From assembly GCF_000620805.1 (NCBI RefSeq), contig NZ_KK211187.1, forward strand, positions 2,280,398 to 2,344,397: 64,000 nt of DNA, in the 5' to 3' direction. The translations under genes were made by a program, and so were the position numbers. This document shows positions 30,136 through 38,851 of the stretch, piece by piece. Within the stretch, counting starts at the first letter, position 1. Every line of letters begins with the position of its first letter. The notes under the pieces were generated by a model. The model was given only the letters and a program-made list of their open reading frames with translations. It made no database searches and was not told the origin of the DNA. This DNA is from Exiguobacterium undae DSM 14481. GTDB lineage: Bacteria; Bacillota; Bacilli; Exiguobacteriales; Exiguobacteriaceae.

Positions 30136-31098
30136 TCAGTCGAGTTCTTGACTGTACGCATCAATGATTTTTCGGACAAGTGGATGTCGGACGACATCAG
30201 CCGAGCTGAAGTGTTCAAAATGAATTCCCCGGACGTTCCCGAGCAGATTCAAGGCTTCCTGCAACCCGGATGCTTTTCCCCGCGGTAAATCGACCTGGGT
30301 CAGGTCACCGGTGACAATCATTTTGGAATGGAATCCAAGACGTGTCAAAAACATTTTCATTTGTTCCCGTGTCGTATTTTGCGCTTCGTCCAAAATGACG
30401 AAAGCGTGCTCGAGTGTCCGACCCCGCATGTAAGCAAGCGGCGCGATTTCAATCACACCACGTTCCAACAAACGCGCAGTATGTTCCACGCCCAGCACAT
30501 CGTGCAACGCATCATAAAGAGGACGCAGGTACGGATCGACCTTCTCTTTTAAGTCTCCCGGCAAGAATCCGAGATTTTCGCCGGCTTCGACAGCCGGTCG
30601 CGTGAGGACCAGTCGTTTGACATGCCCTTCTTTTAAGGCACGTGCTGCCATGACGACCGCAAGATACGTTTTCCCTGTTCCGGCCGGTCCGATTCCAAAC
30701 GTCAAATCACATTTTTCAATTCCCCGGACATAACGTGCTTGTCCCAATGTTTTCGCCCGGAGCGGTTTCCCTTTATGATTCGTGTGAATGACCGTATCAT
30801 ACAACTCCAGCAATTCATCAACACGATCTTGTCGCGCCAACTGAATCGCACTGGTCGCGTCCCGTTCCGTCAAGACTGCACCACGATCCACAAGCTGTTT
30901 TAAGACGCCGACCACTTGTTTTGCCAAAACAACAGCACGTTCTTCTTCTGCCTGTGCCAGCAACTCATCTCCCCGATGTGTCAGTTGCACGTCCAGTTCC
31001 GCTTCCATCGTTTTTAGTACGGCATCGTTCGGTCCTACGAATGCTTGAATCTGTTCTGAATTCGAAAATGCAAATGGGATTCTTTCATTAAATATCAC
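30136..31098 (-). CDS. phoH: PhoH-family ATPase
   Basis: 320-aa PhoH (PhoL-type) protein. An N-terminal KH-like region (about 1-110) is followed by the P-loop ATPase domain: GIGPAGTGKTYLAV (Walker A), VILDEAQN (Walker B) and TGDLTQVDLP. The start is GTG with TTAGGAGG 11 bases upstream; no better start is in frame. Its role is probably in RNA metabolism together with ybeY, its conserved neighbour. It is the first gene of the phoH-to-recO run. Confidence 0.9.
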   Translation of the reverse strand: MIFNERIPFAFSNSEQIQAFVGPNDAVLKTMEAELDVQLTHRGDELLAQAEEERAVVLAKQVVGVLKQLVDRGAVLTERDATSAIQLARQDRVDELLELYDTVIHTNHKGKPLRAKTLGQARYVRGIEKCDLTFGIGPAGTGKTYLAVVMAARALKEGHVKRLVLTRPAVEAGENLGFLPGDLKEKVDPYLRPLYDALHDVLGVEHTARLLERGVIEIAPLAYMRGRTLEHAFVILDEAQNTTREQMKMFLTRLGFHSKMIVTGDLTQVDLPRGKASGLQEALNLLGNVRGIHFEHFSSADVVRHPLVRKIIDAYSQELD

Positions 31099-31282
31099 GT
31101 TATGATTGGCCTCCTAATGATGGATAACAGTACGTCATCTCTACAAATCTGTTCTAGTCCACTTTAGCATTTCCGAATAATACTTGGAAGGAAAAACCCA
31201 TCCTCAAGACTCGGTTTCCTTGTTTTAACTCTTTTCATTTTCGACCCATCCTAAGCCAGCGATTTTTCCGTCGTGTCTTCAC

Positions 31283-31327
31283 AAAAAAAGATCAGCTCTC
31301 CACTGACACGAGAGCTGATCTTTTTTT
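31283..31327. terminator. Terminator between the unknown gene at 31326 and phoH
   Basis: AAAAAAAGATCAGCTCT and its complement form a 17-bp stem with an 11-base loop and T-runs in both directions. The outer bases reach the stop codon of the minus-strand gene at 31326. Confidence 0.85.
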
Positions 31328-31793
31328 AACGATGCGGGGACTTAGACGTCCGTTTTGAGACAGGTGGTCCAAGGACTTCGCTCCAGATGATCGCCTGGCG
31401 GATTTCCTCTTGCGTGGTCTGCATCCCTTTTTTCTCGTCCCGTCTTTTTCCAATCTCATCACTTGAAATACTTCCCGTGATCTTACCCAGATTTGATCGT
31501 GCTTGTTTCTGAGCTTTCACACGATCGCGTTCGTCCAAGCGTTGTTGCAATTCGGTCCGTTGGTGCTTGACCGGTTGTGTCTGTTTTTGTTGCTTCCGCT
31601 TGATCGGAGGCGGAACCTCTCGATTTTCCGGAAGCTTTGTTTCCACTTGATCGACCATTTTCTTGACATAGTCGCCAAATTCTTTAGAAGGAACACGTGT
31701 TGAAGTACTGGTCTTCTTTTGATCGGCTGCTTTTGAGATAACCGAGATGACACCAAAGGCAATCATCAAACCGACCCAAATTAAGCTTTCCAT
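31326..31793 (-). CDS. Hypothetical single-pass membrane protein downstream of floA
   Basis: 155 aa. One N-terminal membrane segment (about 3-20), then a highly charged, Gln/Lys/Arg-rich and probably disordered cytoplasmic region (about 25-125), and a short hydrophobic C-terminal motif IIWSEVLGPPVSKR. I do not recognise a domain, but C-terminal WSEILGPP-like motifs recur in Bacillales proteins of unknown function. It lies 13 bases after floA with AAAGGGTGAT before the ATG, so it is likely the third gene of the sigma-W operon (the position of yqfB in B. subtilis). Confidence 0.75.
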   Translation of the reverse strand: MESLIWVGLMIAFGVISVISKAADQKKTSTSTRVPSKEFGDYVKKMVDQVETKLPENREVPPPIKRKQQKQTQPVKHQRTELQQRLDERDRVKAQKQARSNLGKITGSISSDEIGKRRDEKKGMQTTQEEIRQAIIWSEVLGPPVSKRTSKSPHR

Positions 31794-31806
31794 TCTAGAT
31801 CACCCT

Positions 31807-32790
31807 TTATTGTGAGTCGTTCGGCGAAGACTGCCCACCAATGGCTTGACGCATTTTTGTATCCGCCGTCACGTTCAAGTAGTTGGCATAATCCATTACG
31901 CTGAAGTTTCCGTCACGCAATGCTTCTGCGATTGCAAGTGGAACTTCGGCTTCTGCCGCAACAACTTTGGCACGCATTTCTTCGACACGTGATTTCATTT
32001 CTTGTTCGCTCGCAATCGCCATTGCCCGACGTTCTTCGGCTTTGGCTTGGGCGATGTTTTTGTCGGCTTCCGCTTGGTCCGTTTGAAGAACCGCACCAAT
32101 GTTTTTACCGATATCGATATCCGCGATATCGATCGAGAGAATTTCAAAGGCTGTTCCTGAATCGAGACCTTTCGCAAGGACGGTCCGCGAAATCATTTCC
32201 GGGTTTTCAAGTACTTCTTTTTGATCTTGACATGAACCGATTGTCGAGATGACACCTTCACCGACACGCGCGATGACGGTTTCTTCACCGGCACCACCGA
32301 CGAGACGGTCGATGTTGGCACGTACGGTAATCCGTGCTTTCGCTTTTACTTCAATCCCGTTCATCGCGACACCTGCAATGAATGGTGTTTCGATGACTTT
32401 CGGGTTAACGGACATCTGAACGGCTTCGAGCACGTTTCGACCTGCTAAATCAATGGCTGCCGCCCGTTCGAAACTGAGCTCGATGTTGGCACGATGCGCA
32501 GCAATCAATGCGTTGACGACACGGTCAACGTTACCACCGGCAAGAAAATGACTTTCCAGTTGGTTCGTATTGAGGTTGATCCCGGCTTTGACGGCCTTGA
32601 TCAATGGATTGACGATTTTTGATGGTGTGACGCGACGGAGTCGCATCCCGACGAGCGTGAAGATCGAGACCCGGACGCCGGCTGCGAGCGAGCTGATCCA
32701 GAGTGGAATTGGAACAAGTGTAAAGAAGATCGCGAGGAAAATAAGTATTCCTCCTGATATGAGTAGAACGGTCAATAATTCAGGTGTCAT
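31807..32790 (-). CDS. floA: Flotillin-like membrane scaffold FloA (YqfA)
   Basis: 327-aa SPFH-family protein. A hydrophobic N-terminal segment (about 5-30) anchors it in the membrane; an SPFH-like domain and an Ala/Glu-rich region (about 225-290, [19 protein letters not shown]) that oligomerises follow. It organises functional membrane microdomains and affects fluidity and resistance to membrane-active compounds. It overlaps nfeD by four bases, the conserved NfeD-flotillin pairing, and is read from the sigma-W-type promoter at 33380-33408. Confidence 0.93.
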   Translation of the reverse strand: MTPELLTVLLISGGILIFLAIFFTLVPIPLWISSLAAGVRVSIFTLVGMRLRRVTPSKIVNPLIKAVKAGINLNTNQLESHFLAGGNVDRVVNALIAAHRANIELSFERAAAIDLAGRNVLEAVQMSVNPKVIETPFIAGVAMNGIEVKAKARITVRANIDRLVGGAGEETVIARVGEGVISTIGSCQDQKEVLENPEMISRTVLAKGLDSGTAFEILSIDIADIDIGKNIGAVLQTDQAEADKNIAQAKAEERRAMAIASEQEMKSRVEEMRAKVVAAEAEVPLAIAEALRDGNFSVMDYANYLNVTADTKMRQAIGGQSSPNDSQ

Positions 32791-33296
32791 GTGAGTGACT
32801 CCTCCTTCGTTTTTTGGACTCGGACGATGACTCGCCCGTGTGTGACGTCTTGAACGACGACTTGTTCTCCAGAGCTGATGAAGCTACCTTCCGTGACCGC
32901 ATCGACTCGATTCCCGTCGATTTCAATCGTTCCCGCAGGACGGAGTGGTGTCAAACTGAGCCCCACTTTCCCACGTAGTTGTTCCTTGTCTTGATGAGAC
33001 AAGTATCCTTTTTCAGACGATGTGGAGTCTGTTAAGATCAACCCTCTCCACAGTAATGACTGATTCGATTTGATCCGACGATACGCCCAGAACCCGGCAG
33101 CCAGCGACAAAAAGACTGCCAACCCTACTGCAAGACCCACTTGACCAACCGTTGCTCCTGCCATGATTAAGCTGGCAAGGACAGCACCGATTCCAAGTAC
33201 GCCGAATATACCGAATCCAGTCACGAATATCTCGACCAGTAACATGATGACACCGATCATAAAGACCGCTAAAATCATCCCTAAGCTAAAAGACAT
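32787..33296 (-). CDS. nfeD: NfeD-like membrane protein paired with flotillin (YqeZ type, short form)
   Basis: 169 aa. About three membrane spans (5-75) are followed by a C-terminal OB-fold domain (about 105-165, [16 protein letters not shown]...). It is the short form: the ClpP-like serine protease domain of long NfeD proteins such as B. subtilis YqeZ is absent. The longest frame adds 61 residues that cross the promoter region and are not protein-like. GGGGTG nine bases before the ATG at 33296 sets the start. It works with FloA in the membrane stress response. Confidence 0.85.
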   Translation of the reverse strand: MSFSLGMILAVFMIGVIMLLVEIFVTGFGIFGVLGIGAVLASLIMAGATVGQVGLAVGLAVFLSLAAGFWAYRRIKSNQSLLWRGLILTDSTSSEKGYLSHQDKEQLRGKVGLSLTPLRPAGTIEIDGNRVDAVTEGSFISSGEQVVVQDVTHGRVIVRVQKTKEESLT

Positions 33297-33379
33297 TACT
33301 CCGTTCACCCCTTTTTCATCAGAATCAGACGACAAACAAATTTCCTCTTTCTGAACATGGCTCATTGTTACTATTATTA

Positions 33380-33408
33380 TATACGCTTTCATCTCAGAAA
33401 AGGTTTCA
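33380..33408 (-). promoter_or_regulatory. Sigma-W-type ECF promoter of nfeD-floA
   Basis: On the minus strand TGAAAC (-35, 33403-33408), a 17-base spacer and CGTATA (-10, 33380-33385), matching the B. subtilis sigma-W consensus TGAAAC-N16/17-CGTA. The yqeZ-yqfA-yqfB operon of B. subtilis is a known sigma-W target, so the match is expected biologically. Confidence 0.8.
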
Positions 33409-33446
33409 TAACTTTTTCCAAGTTCCGAATTTTCCGAATTTATTGA

Positions 33447-33477
33447 ACAAAAAAAGGCATCCCGAAGGACACCTTTC
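33447..33477 (-). terminator. Terminator after rpsU-yqeY
   Basis: On the minus strand AAAGG-t-GTCC and GGA-t-GCCTTT pair around a TTCG tetraloop, followed by seven T. Confidence 0.85.
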
Positions 33478-33485
33478 AAAACGGG

Positions 33486-33932
33486 TTAATTCAGTTGTTG
33501 TTTCACAAGCCGATTAATCAAGGCACCGTCCGCCTTACCCTTGAGTTGCGGCATGACGATCCCCATTACTTTCCCCATATCAGAAGGAGCCGAGGCACCC
33601 GTCTTCGCAATTGCTGCATCAACGATTTCCTGGACTTCTTCTTCCGAAAGTTGTTTTGGCATATAAGCTTCGAGCACGATTATCTCTGCTTGAATCTTCT
33701 CGACGAGGTCGTGACGATCAGCGCGTTCGAATTCTCGGAGGGAGTCGTTGCGCTGTTTCATCTCACGTGAGAGTATAGTTAGCTCTTCCTCATCAGTTAA
33801 TTCTTGCTTACCGAGTTTAATCGCTTCATTTTGCAGGGACGACTTCACCATCCGAATCGTCGTGAGACGATCTTTCTCACGCGAACGCATGGCTTCCTTC
33901 ATATCCGCTGTCAAACGCTCTTGAAGACTCAT
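33486..33932 (-). CDS. yqeY: GatB/YqeY domain protein
   Basis: 148-aa protein of the YqeY family, whose helical domain resembles the tRNA-binding tail of GatB. Typical segments are [32 protein letters not shown] and [19 protein letters not shown]. Its exact function is unknown; a role with tRNA is likely. AGAGAGGGTG precedes the ATG. It follows rpsU by 21 bases, the usual Bacillales pair. Confidence 0.9.
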   Translation of the reverse strand: MSLQERLTADMKEAMRSREKDRLTTIRMVKSSLQNEAIKLGKQELTDEEELTILSREMKQRNDSLREFERADRHDLVEKIQAEIIVLEAYMPKQLSEEEVQEIVDAAIAKTGASAPSDMGKVMGIVMPQLKGKADGALINRLVKQQLN

Positions 33933-33953
33933 GAGGATACACCCTCTCTTACG

Positions 33954-34127
33954 TTAGAACTTCTTACGCTTACGCGCAGCCTCCGATTTAAGCTTACGTT
34001 TTACACTTGGCTTTTCGTAGTGTTTACGTTTACGAACTTCAGCAAGCGTACCATCTTTTGAAACACCACGTTTGAAGCGGCGAAGTGCGTCTTCAAGTGA
34101 TTCATTTTTACGTACACGAGTTTCCAC
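33954..34127 (-). CDS. rpsU: 30S ribosomal protein S21
   Basis: 57 aa: starts [10 protein letters not shown], continues [14 protein letters not shown], ends [10 protein letters not shown]. The protein is very basic and matches bacterial S21 throughout, including the Arg/Lys-rich end. The start is GTG with GGAGGGAGGG upstream. Its promoter (34188-34216) has near-consensus boxes, and a 15-bp palindrome lies in the 5' leader. It is too short for many ORF callers and easily missed. Confidence 0.95.
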   Translation of the reverse strand: METRVRKNESLEDALRRFKRGVSKDGTLAEVRKRKHYEKPSVKRKLKSEAARKRKKF

Positions 34128-34164
34128 TAGTTTTCCCTCCCTCCGATATTACCGACTAAAGGAA

Positions 34165-34179
34165 ACGTGTCAGACACGT
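34165..34179 (-). repeat. Perfect palindrome in the rpsU leader
   Basis: ACGTGTC, one base, GACACGT: 7-bp perfect arms. It starts a base or two after the predicted transcription start of rpsU, where a repressor or RNA hairpin could act. The factor is unknown. Confidence 0.6.
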
Positions 34180-34187
34180 CATACAAC

Positions 34188-34216
34188 ATTATAGTAGGAA
34201 TATACAATTTGGTCAA
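34188..34216 (-). promoter_or_regulatory. Sigma-A promoter of rpsU-yqeY
   Basis: TTGACC (34211-34216), a 17-base spacer and a perfect TATAAT (34188-34193) on the minus strand. Confidence 0.85.
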
Positions 34217-34338
34217 TAGTTGATTGACCGGTTTTGGATCATTCCCGAGATGTTCCTTTTTGTTCTTTTCTATCCTCTCATGTCACCTCATTATTTACAA
34301 CAGATTCATGGTTTTTTGCTTAAAAAAATCGAAATAAT

Positions 34339-34354
34339 TTGTAAGCGTTTTCTT
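34339..34354 (+). promoter_or_regulatory. cre site (CcpA operator) upstream of the symporter gene
   Basis: TTGTAAGCGTTTTCTT fits the Bacillus cre consensus WTGNAANCGNWNNCWW at every defined position. It lies about 85-100 bases before the ATG at 34438. Carbon catabolite control is inferred; repression or activation depends on where transcription starts. Confidence 0.78.
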
Positions 34355-34437
34355 AAAATTTTTAAAATGTTTTGTCAAAACGGTGAATGATGTGTCAAAA
34401 TAGACACAGTTATCTGAAAAAGGAGTTGTTCTCATTT

Positions 34438-35691
34438 ATGAAAGAAGCCAAACGAATTATTTGGGGATTGATCCTCGGGGTCATTCTCGGAATCATTCTC
34501 GCAACGTTACCAGACAAATCAATCTACGAAGGATTGAATAAGTATGCACTTCAACCGATCGGTACGATTTTCTTGAACTTGATTAAAATGCTCGTCGTCC
34601 CGATCGTCTTCTTCTCGATTACGCTTGGTGTCATGGGACTCGGGAATCCAAAGGAACTTGGCCGGGTCGGCGGAAAAGCCATCGGTTACTTCATGACGAC
34701 GACGGCTGTTGCCATCGTCATCGCACTTGGTTTGTCGTTACTGATCAAACCCGGTACATTCGGCAACTTTGCAACCGACAACTTGGAATATGACCAAGGA
34801 AACTTACCGGATACCAGCTTGATCAATACGATTGTCGGAATGTTCCCGACGAATCCAATCACGTCGATGGCCGAAGGCAACATGTTGCAAATCATCGTCT
34901 TCAGCGTCTTTATCGGTTTCGGAATCACATTCCTCGGCAGTAAAGTATCGACTTTACGGTCATTCGTCGAACAAGGAAATGACTTGATGACGTATTTGAT
35001 TGGTCTCGTCATGAAGATGGCACCACTCGGCGCATTCGCTTTGATTGCTTCTGCCGTCGGTTCACAAGGATTTGATTCCTTAAAAGCAATGGCTCTCTAC
35101 ATGGGTGTCGTCATCCTGGCATTGATTGTCCATTCCCTGTTGACGTACGGTTCTACCGTCTCATTGCTCGGAAAGATGAATCCGATTTTCTTCTTCAAGA
35201 AGTTTGCTCCCGTCATGTTGTTTGCCTTCTCGACTTCGTCGTCGAACGCGACGTTACCGGTCGCTATGCAAACCGCACAACGTGAGTTAAAAGTTCCACG
35301 CTCCGTGTCAAGTTTCGTCCAACCACTTGGTGCGACGATCAATATGGATGGGACAGCGATCATGCAAGGGGTCGCGACCGTCTTTATCGCTCAGGTATAT
35401 GGAATTGATTTATCGCCTGCTCAACTCGCAACCGTTGTCTTGACTGCCGTTCTCGCGTCTGTCGGAACAGCCGGCGTACCGGGTGTTGGTCTCGTCATGC
35501 TGACGATGGTTCTCCAGTCGGTCAACCTGCCTGTTGAAGGGATTGCTTTGATCATCGGTGTCGACCGTCTGCTCGATATGATGCGGACAGCCGTCAACAT
35601 CACGGGTGACGCTGCTTGTGCCGTCGTCGTCGCGAAATCAGAAGAAGGTAACCTCAACGAAGAAGAGGAAGAAGACGAGCGTTACGCTTAA
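34438..35691 (+). CDS. Dicarboxylate/amino acid:cation symporter (DAACS, GltP/DctP type)
   Basis: 417-aa membrane carrier importing glutamate, aspartate or C4-dicarboxylates with Na+ or H+. Family motifs are TSSSNATLPVAM in the first re-entrant loop, NMDGTAIMQG in the seventh segment and TAVNITGDAACAV in the eighth. The tail is strongly acidic (EEEEEDERYA). AAAAAGGAG lies 12 bases before the ATG at 34438; the longer frame adds 17 residues without support. The upstream cre site suggests CcpA control. The substrate cannot be decided from sequence alone. Confidence 0.9.
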   Translation: MKEAKRIIWGLILGVILGIILATLPDKSIYEGLNKYALQPIGTIFLNLIKMLVVPIVFFSITLGVMGLGNPKELGRVGGKAIGYFMTTTAVAIVIALGLSLLIKPGTFGNFATDNLEYDQGNLPDTSLINTIVGMFPTNPITSMAEGNMLQIIVFSVFIGFGITFLGSKVSTLRSFVEQGNDLMTYLIGLVMKMAPLGAFALIASAVGSQGFDSLKAMALYMGVVILALIVHSLLTYGSTVSLLGKMNPIFFFKKFAPVMLFAFSTSSSNATLPVAMQTAQRELKVPRSVSSFVQPLGATINMDGTAIMQGVATVFIAQVYGIDLSPAQLATVVLTAVLASVGTAGVPGVGLVMLTMVLQSVNLPVEGIALIIGVDRLLDMMRTAVNITGDAACAVVVAKSEEGNLNEEEEEDERYA

Positions 35692-35702
35692 TTTTTCCTT
35701 AT

Positions 35703-35752
35703 AAAAAAACGTGTTACCTCTGTGAGTCATTCACAGAGGTAACACGTTTTTT
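35703..35752. terminator. Bidirectional terminator shared by the symporter and pullulanase genes
   Basis: A 20-bp stem (AAAACGTGTTACCTCTGTGA and its complement) with a five-base loop and T-runs on both sides, placed between the two convergent genes. Confidence 0.92.
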
Positions 35753-35758
35753 GGTTGT

Positions 35759-38671
35759 TTATTTTTTTAACACGTAAGAACTCAGCGGATCAACCGTAAG
35801 GCTGCCCGACACTTTTTTAAGTGTTTTCGTTCCCGCGGTCTTACCGTCGACGATCACGTTCCACGTCCCTTTTGGCAACGTCATCTTGACGGCTTGACGT
35901 TTCGCATTATGGACGACATACAGATCGGTTTTTTGTTGTGGAGCTTCATCTGCCAATTGATAAGCAACGACTTGTTCCGGTGCATCCTTAAACGTCAGGT
36001 AGCGGCGGATGTCTTTTGCTGAACCGAGATGCAGAGCCGGATTCGCTTTTCGGACTTGAATCAGTCCTTTCATGTAATCCACATCGGCTTGACGGTCCAT
36101 TTTTAATTTCCAATCCAGTTGATTGACGGAATCCGGTGACTTGTACGAATTGTGGTCGCCACCTTTTGTCCGCATGAAATCTTGACCGGCATGGATGAAG
36201 GTTGTTCCTTGTGACGTCAGCAGGATGCTTGATGCCAAGCGGTGCATCTTTGTTTTCGTCGCATCGGTATCTTGCGGATTCGTTAAGTTTAACTTGTCCC
36301 ATAATGTGTGGTTATCATGGGCTTCGACATACGTGATGGCTTGATCGGGTTCTGCTGTGAAACCGGTGATTTCTTTGTTATAGGCAATCTCACCGACAAC
36401 CCCGCGCTTGATGCGTGTTTCAAGACCTGCCTTACCGTTGACGAAACCGGCTTCCGTATCTTCAAAAACACTTCCTTTGAGCGCATCCCGCAAGTTGTCG
36501 TTAAAGTGTGCGATGCCCGGCATCTGCTTGGCATTCGTCTGATTGGCTTTTTCTGCTTCCGGAAGTGGTGTTCCAAGACTCCACCCTTCTCCAAAGACGA
36601 GGATCGACGGATCGATTTTTGTTGTCGTCCGTTTGACGGCATTCATCGTTTTGACGTCATGGATCCCCATTAAATCGAAACGGAATCCGTCCCAGCGGTA
36701 TTCTTTTGCCCAGTAGTCGACCGAATCGACGATCAGTTTGTGCATCATCTTGCGCTCGGAAGCAGTATCGTTTCCGACACCTGTACCGTTCGCCAGATCG
36801 CCGCCTTCTGTGTAGCGGTAGTAATAGCCTGGGACGATTTTATCCAAGTTCGAAGCTTTTGCATCAAACATATGGTTATAGACGACGTCCATGACGGCAC
36901 GTAATCCGTTGTCATGTAATCCTTGAATCATTTGTTTCATCTCTTTGATCCGGACTTTTGGATCATAGGCATTGGTTGCGTAAGAACCTTCAGGCGCATT
37001 GTAGTTTTTCGGATCATAGCCCCAGTTGTATGTTTTAAGGGGATTCGTCTCATCGACGGACGCCGTATTGAAGTCATACACCGGAATGAATTGGACGTGA
37101 GTAATTCCCAATTCTTTTAAGTGATCGAGTCCGGTTTTCGTTTTTGTTTTTTTGCCGTCCTTCAACAGACGTGTTCCCGGCTCGATGACACCGAGATACT
37201 TTCCTTTTTGCTTGATGCCTGAATCGTATGTCGTACCTGTCACATCAAACATCGACAAGTCACGGACGTGCGTTTCGTAGATGATGGCATCCGTTGCTTC
37301 TTTTAACGGCATTTTTGTTTTGGTCCAACGTTTTGGATCCGTTTCATTTAAATCAACGACGACACCTTGATCCCCGTTGACAGCAACTGCCGTCGCATAT
37401 GGATCAACCGCTCGTGTCGTTTCTTTGGCATGCTTGACTTCATACGTGTAGCCTGTTCCGTCAAGGTCTCCCTTGACCGTGACGCTAAAGACACCACGGT
37501 CGCCGCGGACCATTTTCACTTCACGCACGATATCTTTAGTTGTTGCTGCTTGTTTTTTCGGTAACTTGTACAGTTCGAGTTCCACTGTTTGGGCTGTCGG
37601 TGCCCAGACCCGGAACGTCGTTTTGCCTTTTTGATAGACCGTACCGAGTTTGCCATCGTACGCATACTTTTGATCAAAGGCATCGGAACGAAGGACTTTC
37701 CCCGCTTCTAAAATCCCTTCGCCAAAGACCGGGTGTGACACGGTGACGACATTCGCCAGATTGATGTCAGAGGTGACCGTGACTTCAAGCGTCTTCGCAT
37801 CGACTTGTTTTACGACCGGCTTGACCAGTCCTTTAAACGTTAACGCTTTTACATCTTCCGCCGTAATCGGCGAGTTGGTTTTCAGCGTCATGGTTTTAAA
37901 ATCATCGGCCAGGAAACTTGTGAATTTGGGTGTCCGGTCGATGTCCGGTTTACCGTAGTAAATGGTTTGATCGCCTTCAATCAACCAAATATCCTTTGCT
38001 CCGGCGTAATAAAAACGATCCGCTCCGTCTTTTTCAGACCATCCTTCGATGTGCGGAATGATTCCGACAAGACGCTCCTTTGTTGTGTTCGTCAACGTGA
38101 CGTTGGCAACAGCACCAAACTCATCTTGACCATTAAATTCAAATCGTTTTCCATCCTGAGCGTTTGGCCATGCCCATACCCCGTACTTGTCGTAGTCATT
38201 ATCGTAACGGTAGTAATGAATGTTCGTATTGACATCCTCGATGTCGCTGCCACCTGTTGGATTGACAGGTGATACTTCTTTACTGCCTGATTCGATCCAG
38301 ACTTCTGCGACCCCGTCCTTGATCATATCTTTTGTGATGAAACGGTCGTTTTCCGAACCGGGATCTTTGTTCCATGAATCATCGCGGACGATGAATCCGA
38401 TTTTTTCCGGTTGATCCACTGGAAATTCATAAGCTGCGATTTTCCCGTAAGCATCTTCGCCGTTAAAGGCGTGTGCCTTGTTCGGGAAATAATCCGGTCC
38501 GTTCGCCCATAACCAGAGATTCCAATCTTTTTCTGACGTTTTATCTTCTTTGTAGTGAATGATGACGAGTGTCGATTTGCCTTTTTCCAGTGCCAAGCTG
38601 TTTACTGGAAACAAACTAAACATCAGTGCAAACGTTAGCACAACTGCACAGACTGATTTCAATCGATTCAT
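35759..38671 (-). CDS. pulA: Secreted type I pullulanase
   Basis: 970-aa extracellular enzyme that cuts alpha-1,6 links in pullulan and starch. A signal peptide (about 1-27, cleavage near NSLA) is followed by two CBM41-type starch-binding domains (about 33-130 and 150-245), a further linker domain, a CBM48 (about 345-430) and the GH13 barrel. YNWGYDP, the type I pullulanase signature, is present, as are DVVYNH, GFRFDLMG (nucleophile Asp), FGEGW (acid Glu) and EAHDNHTLWD. No LPXTG or S-layer anchor is seen, so it is likely released. AAGGAGG precedes the ATG; a cre site and promoter lie upstream. Confidence 0.93.
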   Translation of the reverse strand: MNRLKSVCAVVLTFALMFSLFPVNSLALEKGKSTLVIIHYKEDKTSEKDWNLWLWANGPDYFPNKAHAFNGEDAYGKIAAYEFPVDQPEKIGFIVRDDSWNKDPGSENDRFITKDMIKDGVAEVWIESGSKEVSPVNPTGGSDIEDVNTNIHYYRYDNDYDKYGVWAWPNAQDGKRFEFNGQDEFGAVANVTLTNTTKERLVGIIPHIEGWSEKDGADRFYYAGAKDIWLIEGDQTIYYGKPDIDRTPKFTSFLADDFKTMTLKTNSPITAEDVKALTFKGLVKPVVKQVDAKTLEVTVTSDINLANVVTVSHPVFGEGILEAGKVLRSDAFDQKYAYDGKLGTVYQKGKTTFRVWAPTAQTVELELYKLPKKQAATTKDIVREVKMVRGDRGVFSVTVKGDLDGTGYTYEVKHAKETTRAVDPYATAVAVNGDQGVVVDLNETDPKRWTKTKMPLKEATDAIIYETHVRDLSMFDVTGTTYDSGIKQKGKYLGVIEPGTRLLKDGKKTKTKTGLDHLKELGITHVQFIPVYDFNTASVDETNPLKTYNWGYDPKNYNAPEGSYATNAYDPKVRIKEMKQMIQGLHDNGLRAVMDVVYNHMFDAKASNLDKIVPGYYYRYTEGGDLANGTGVGNDTASERKMMHKLIVDSVDYWAKEYRWDGFRFDLMGIHDVKTMNAVKRTTTKIDPSILVFGEGWSLGTPLPEAEKANQTNAKQMPGIAHFNDNLRDALKGSVFEDTEAGFVNGKAGLETRIKRGVVGEIAYNKEITGFTAEPDQAITYVEAHDNHTLWDKLNLTNPQDTDATKTKMHRLASSILLTSQGTTFIHAGQDFMRTKGGDHNSYKSPDSVNQLDWKLKMDRQADVDYMKGLIQVRKANPALHLGSAKDIRRYLTFKDAPEQVVAYQLADEAPQQKTDLYVVHNAKRQAVKMTLPKGTWNVIVDGKTAGTKTLKKVSGSLTVDPLSSYVLKK

Positions 38672-38691
38672 GCCGTATCCTCCTTGGATTT

Positions 38692-38707
38692 ATGTAATCG
38701 TTTTCAT
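38692..38707 (-). promoter_or_regulatory. cre site (CcpA operator) of the pullulanase gene
   Basis: ATGAAAACGATTACAT on the minus strand matches WTGNAANCGNWNNCWW at every defined position. It starts at about the predicted transcription start, an effective position for repression by CcpA. Confidence 0.85.
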
Positions 38708-38711
38708 TTCC

Positions 38712-38740
38712 ATTCTCCATTCGTTCTGCTTGTCTGTCAA
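38712..38740 (-). promoter_or_regulatory. Sigma-A promoter of the pullulanase gene
   Basis: Perfect TTGACA (38735-38740), a 17-base spacer and GAGAAT (38712-38717) on the minus strand. The predicted start falls inside the cre site. Confidence 0.72.
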
Positions 38741-38793
38741 AGCTTATTTTAGTCTGCTAAAGAAAATAAGACTTTTGGACCAACAAGCGAATC

Positions 38794-38838
38794 GAAAAAA
38801 AGGACTGCGAAAAAGGAACCCCCTTTTACACAGTCCTT
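38794..38838 (-). terminator. Terminator at the end of the surface polymer locus
   Basis: On the minus strand AAGGACTG pairs with CAGTCCTT, with an inner AAAAGG/CCTTTT helix, followed by seven T. It lies 14 bases past the LCP gene stop. Confidence 0.82.
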
Positions 38839-38851
38839 GCTCACGATTGGA

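Larger units (their letters stand above)
34128..34437. other. Intergenic region between divergent rpsU and the symporter gene (310 bases)
   Basis: It holds the rpsU ribosome-binding site, a 15-bp palindrome (34165-34179), the rpsU promoter, an A/T-rich stretch and a cre site (34339-34354). No convincing sigma-A promoter for the symporter was found; TTGTCA at 34372 lacks a good -10 box. No open frame looks coding. Confidence 0.6.

Noticed and set aside
33297-33479. 61-residue N-terminal extension of NfeD
   Set aside because: It would run across the sigma-W-type promoter and lacks a ribosome-binding site; the short start at 33296 begins the first membrane span directly.
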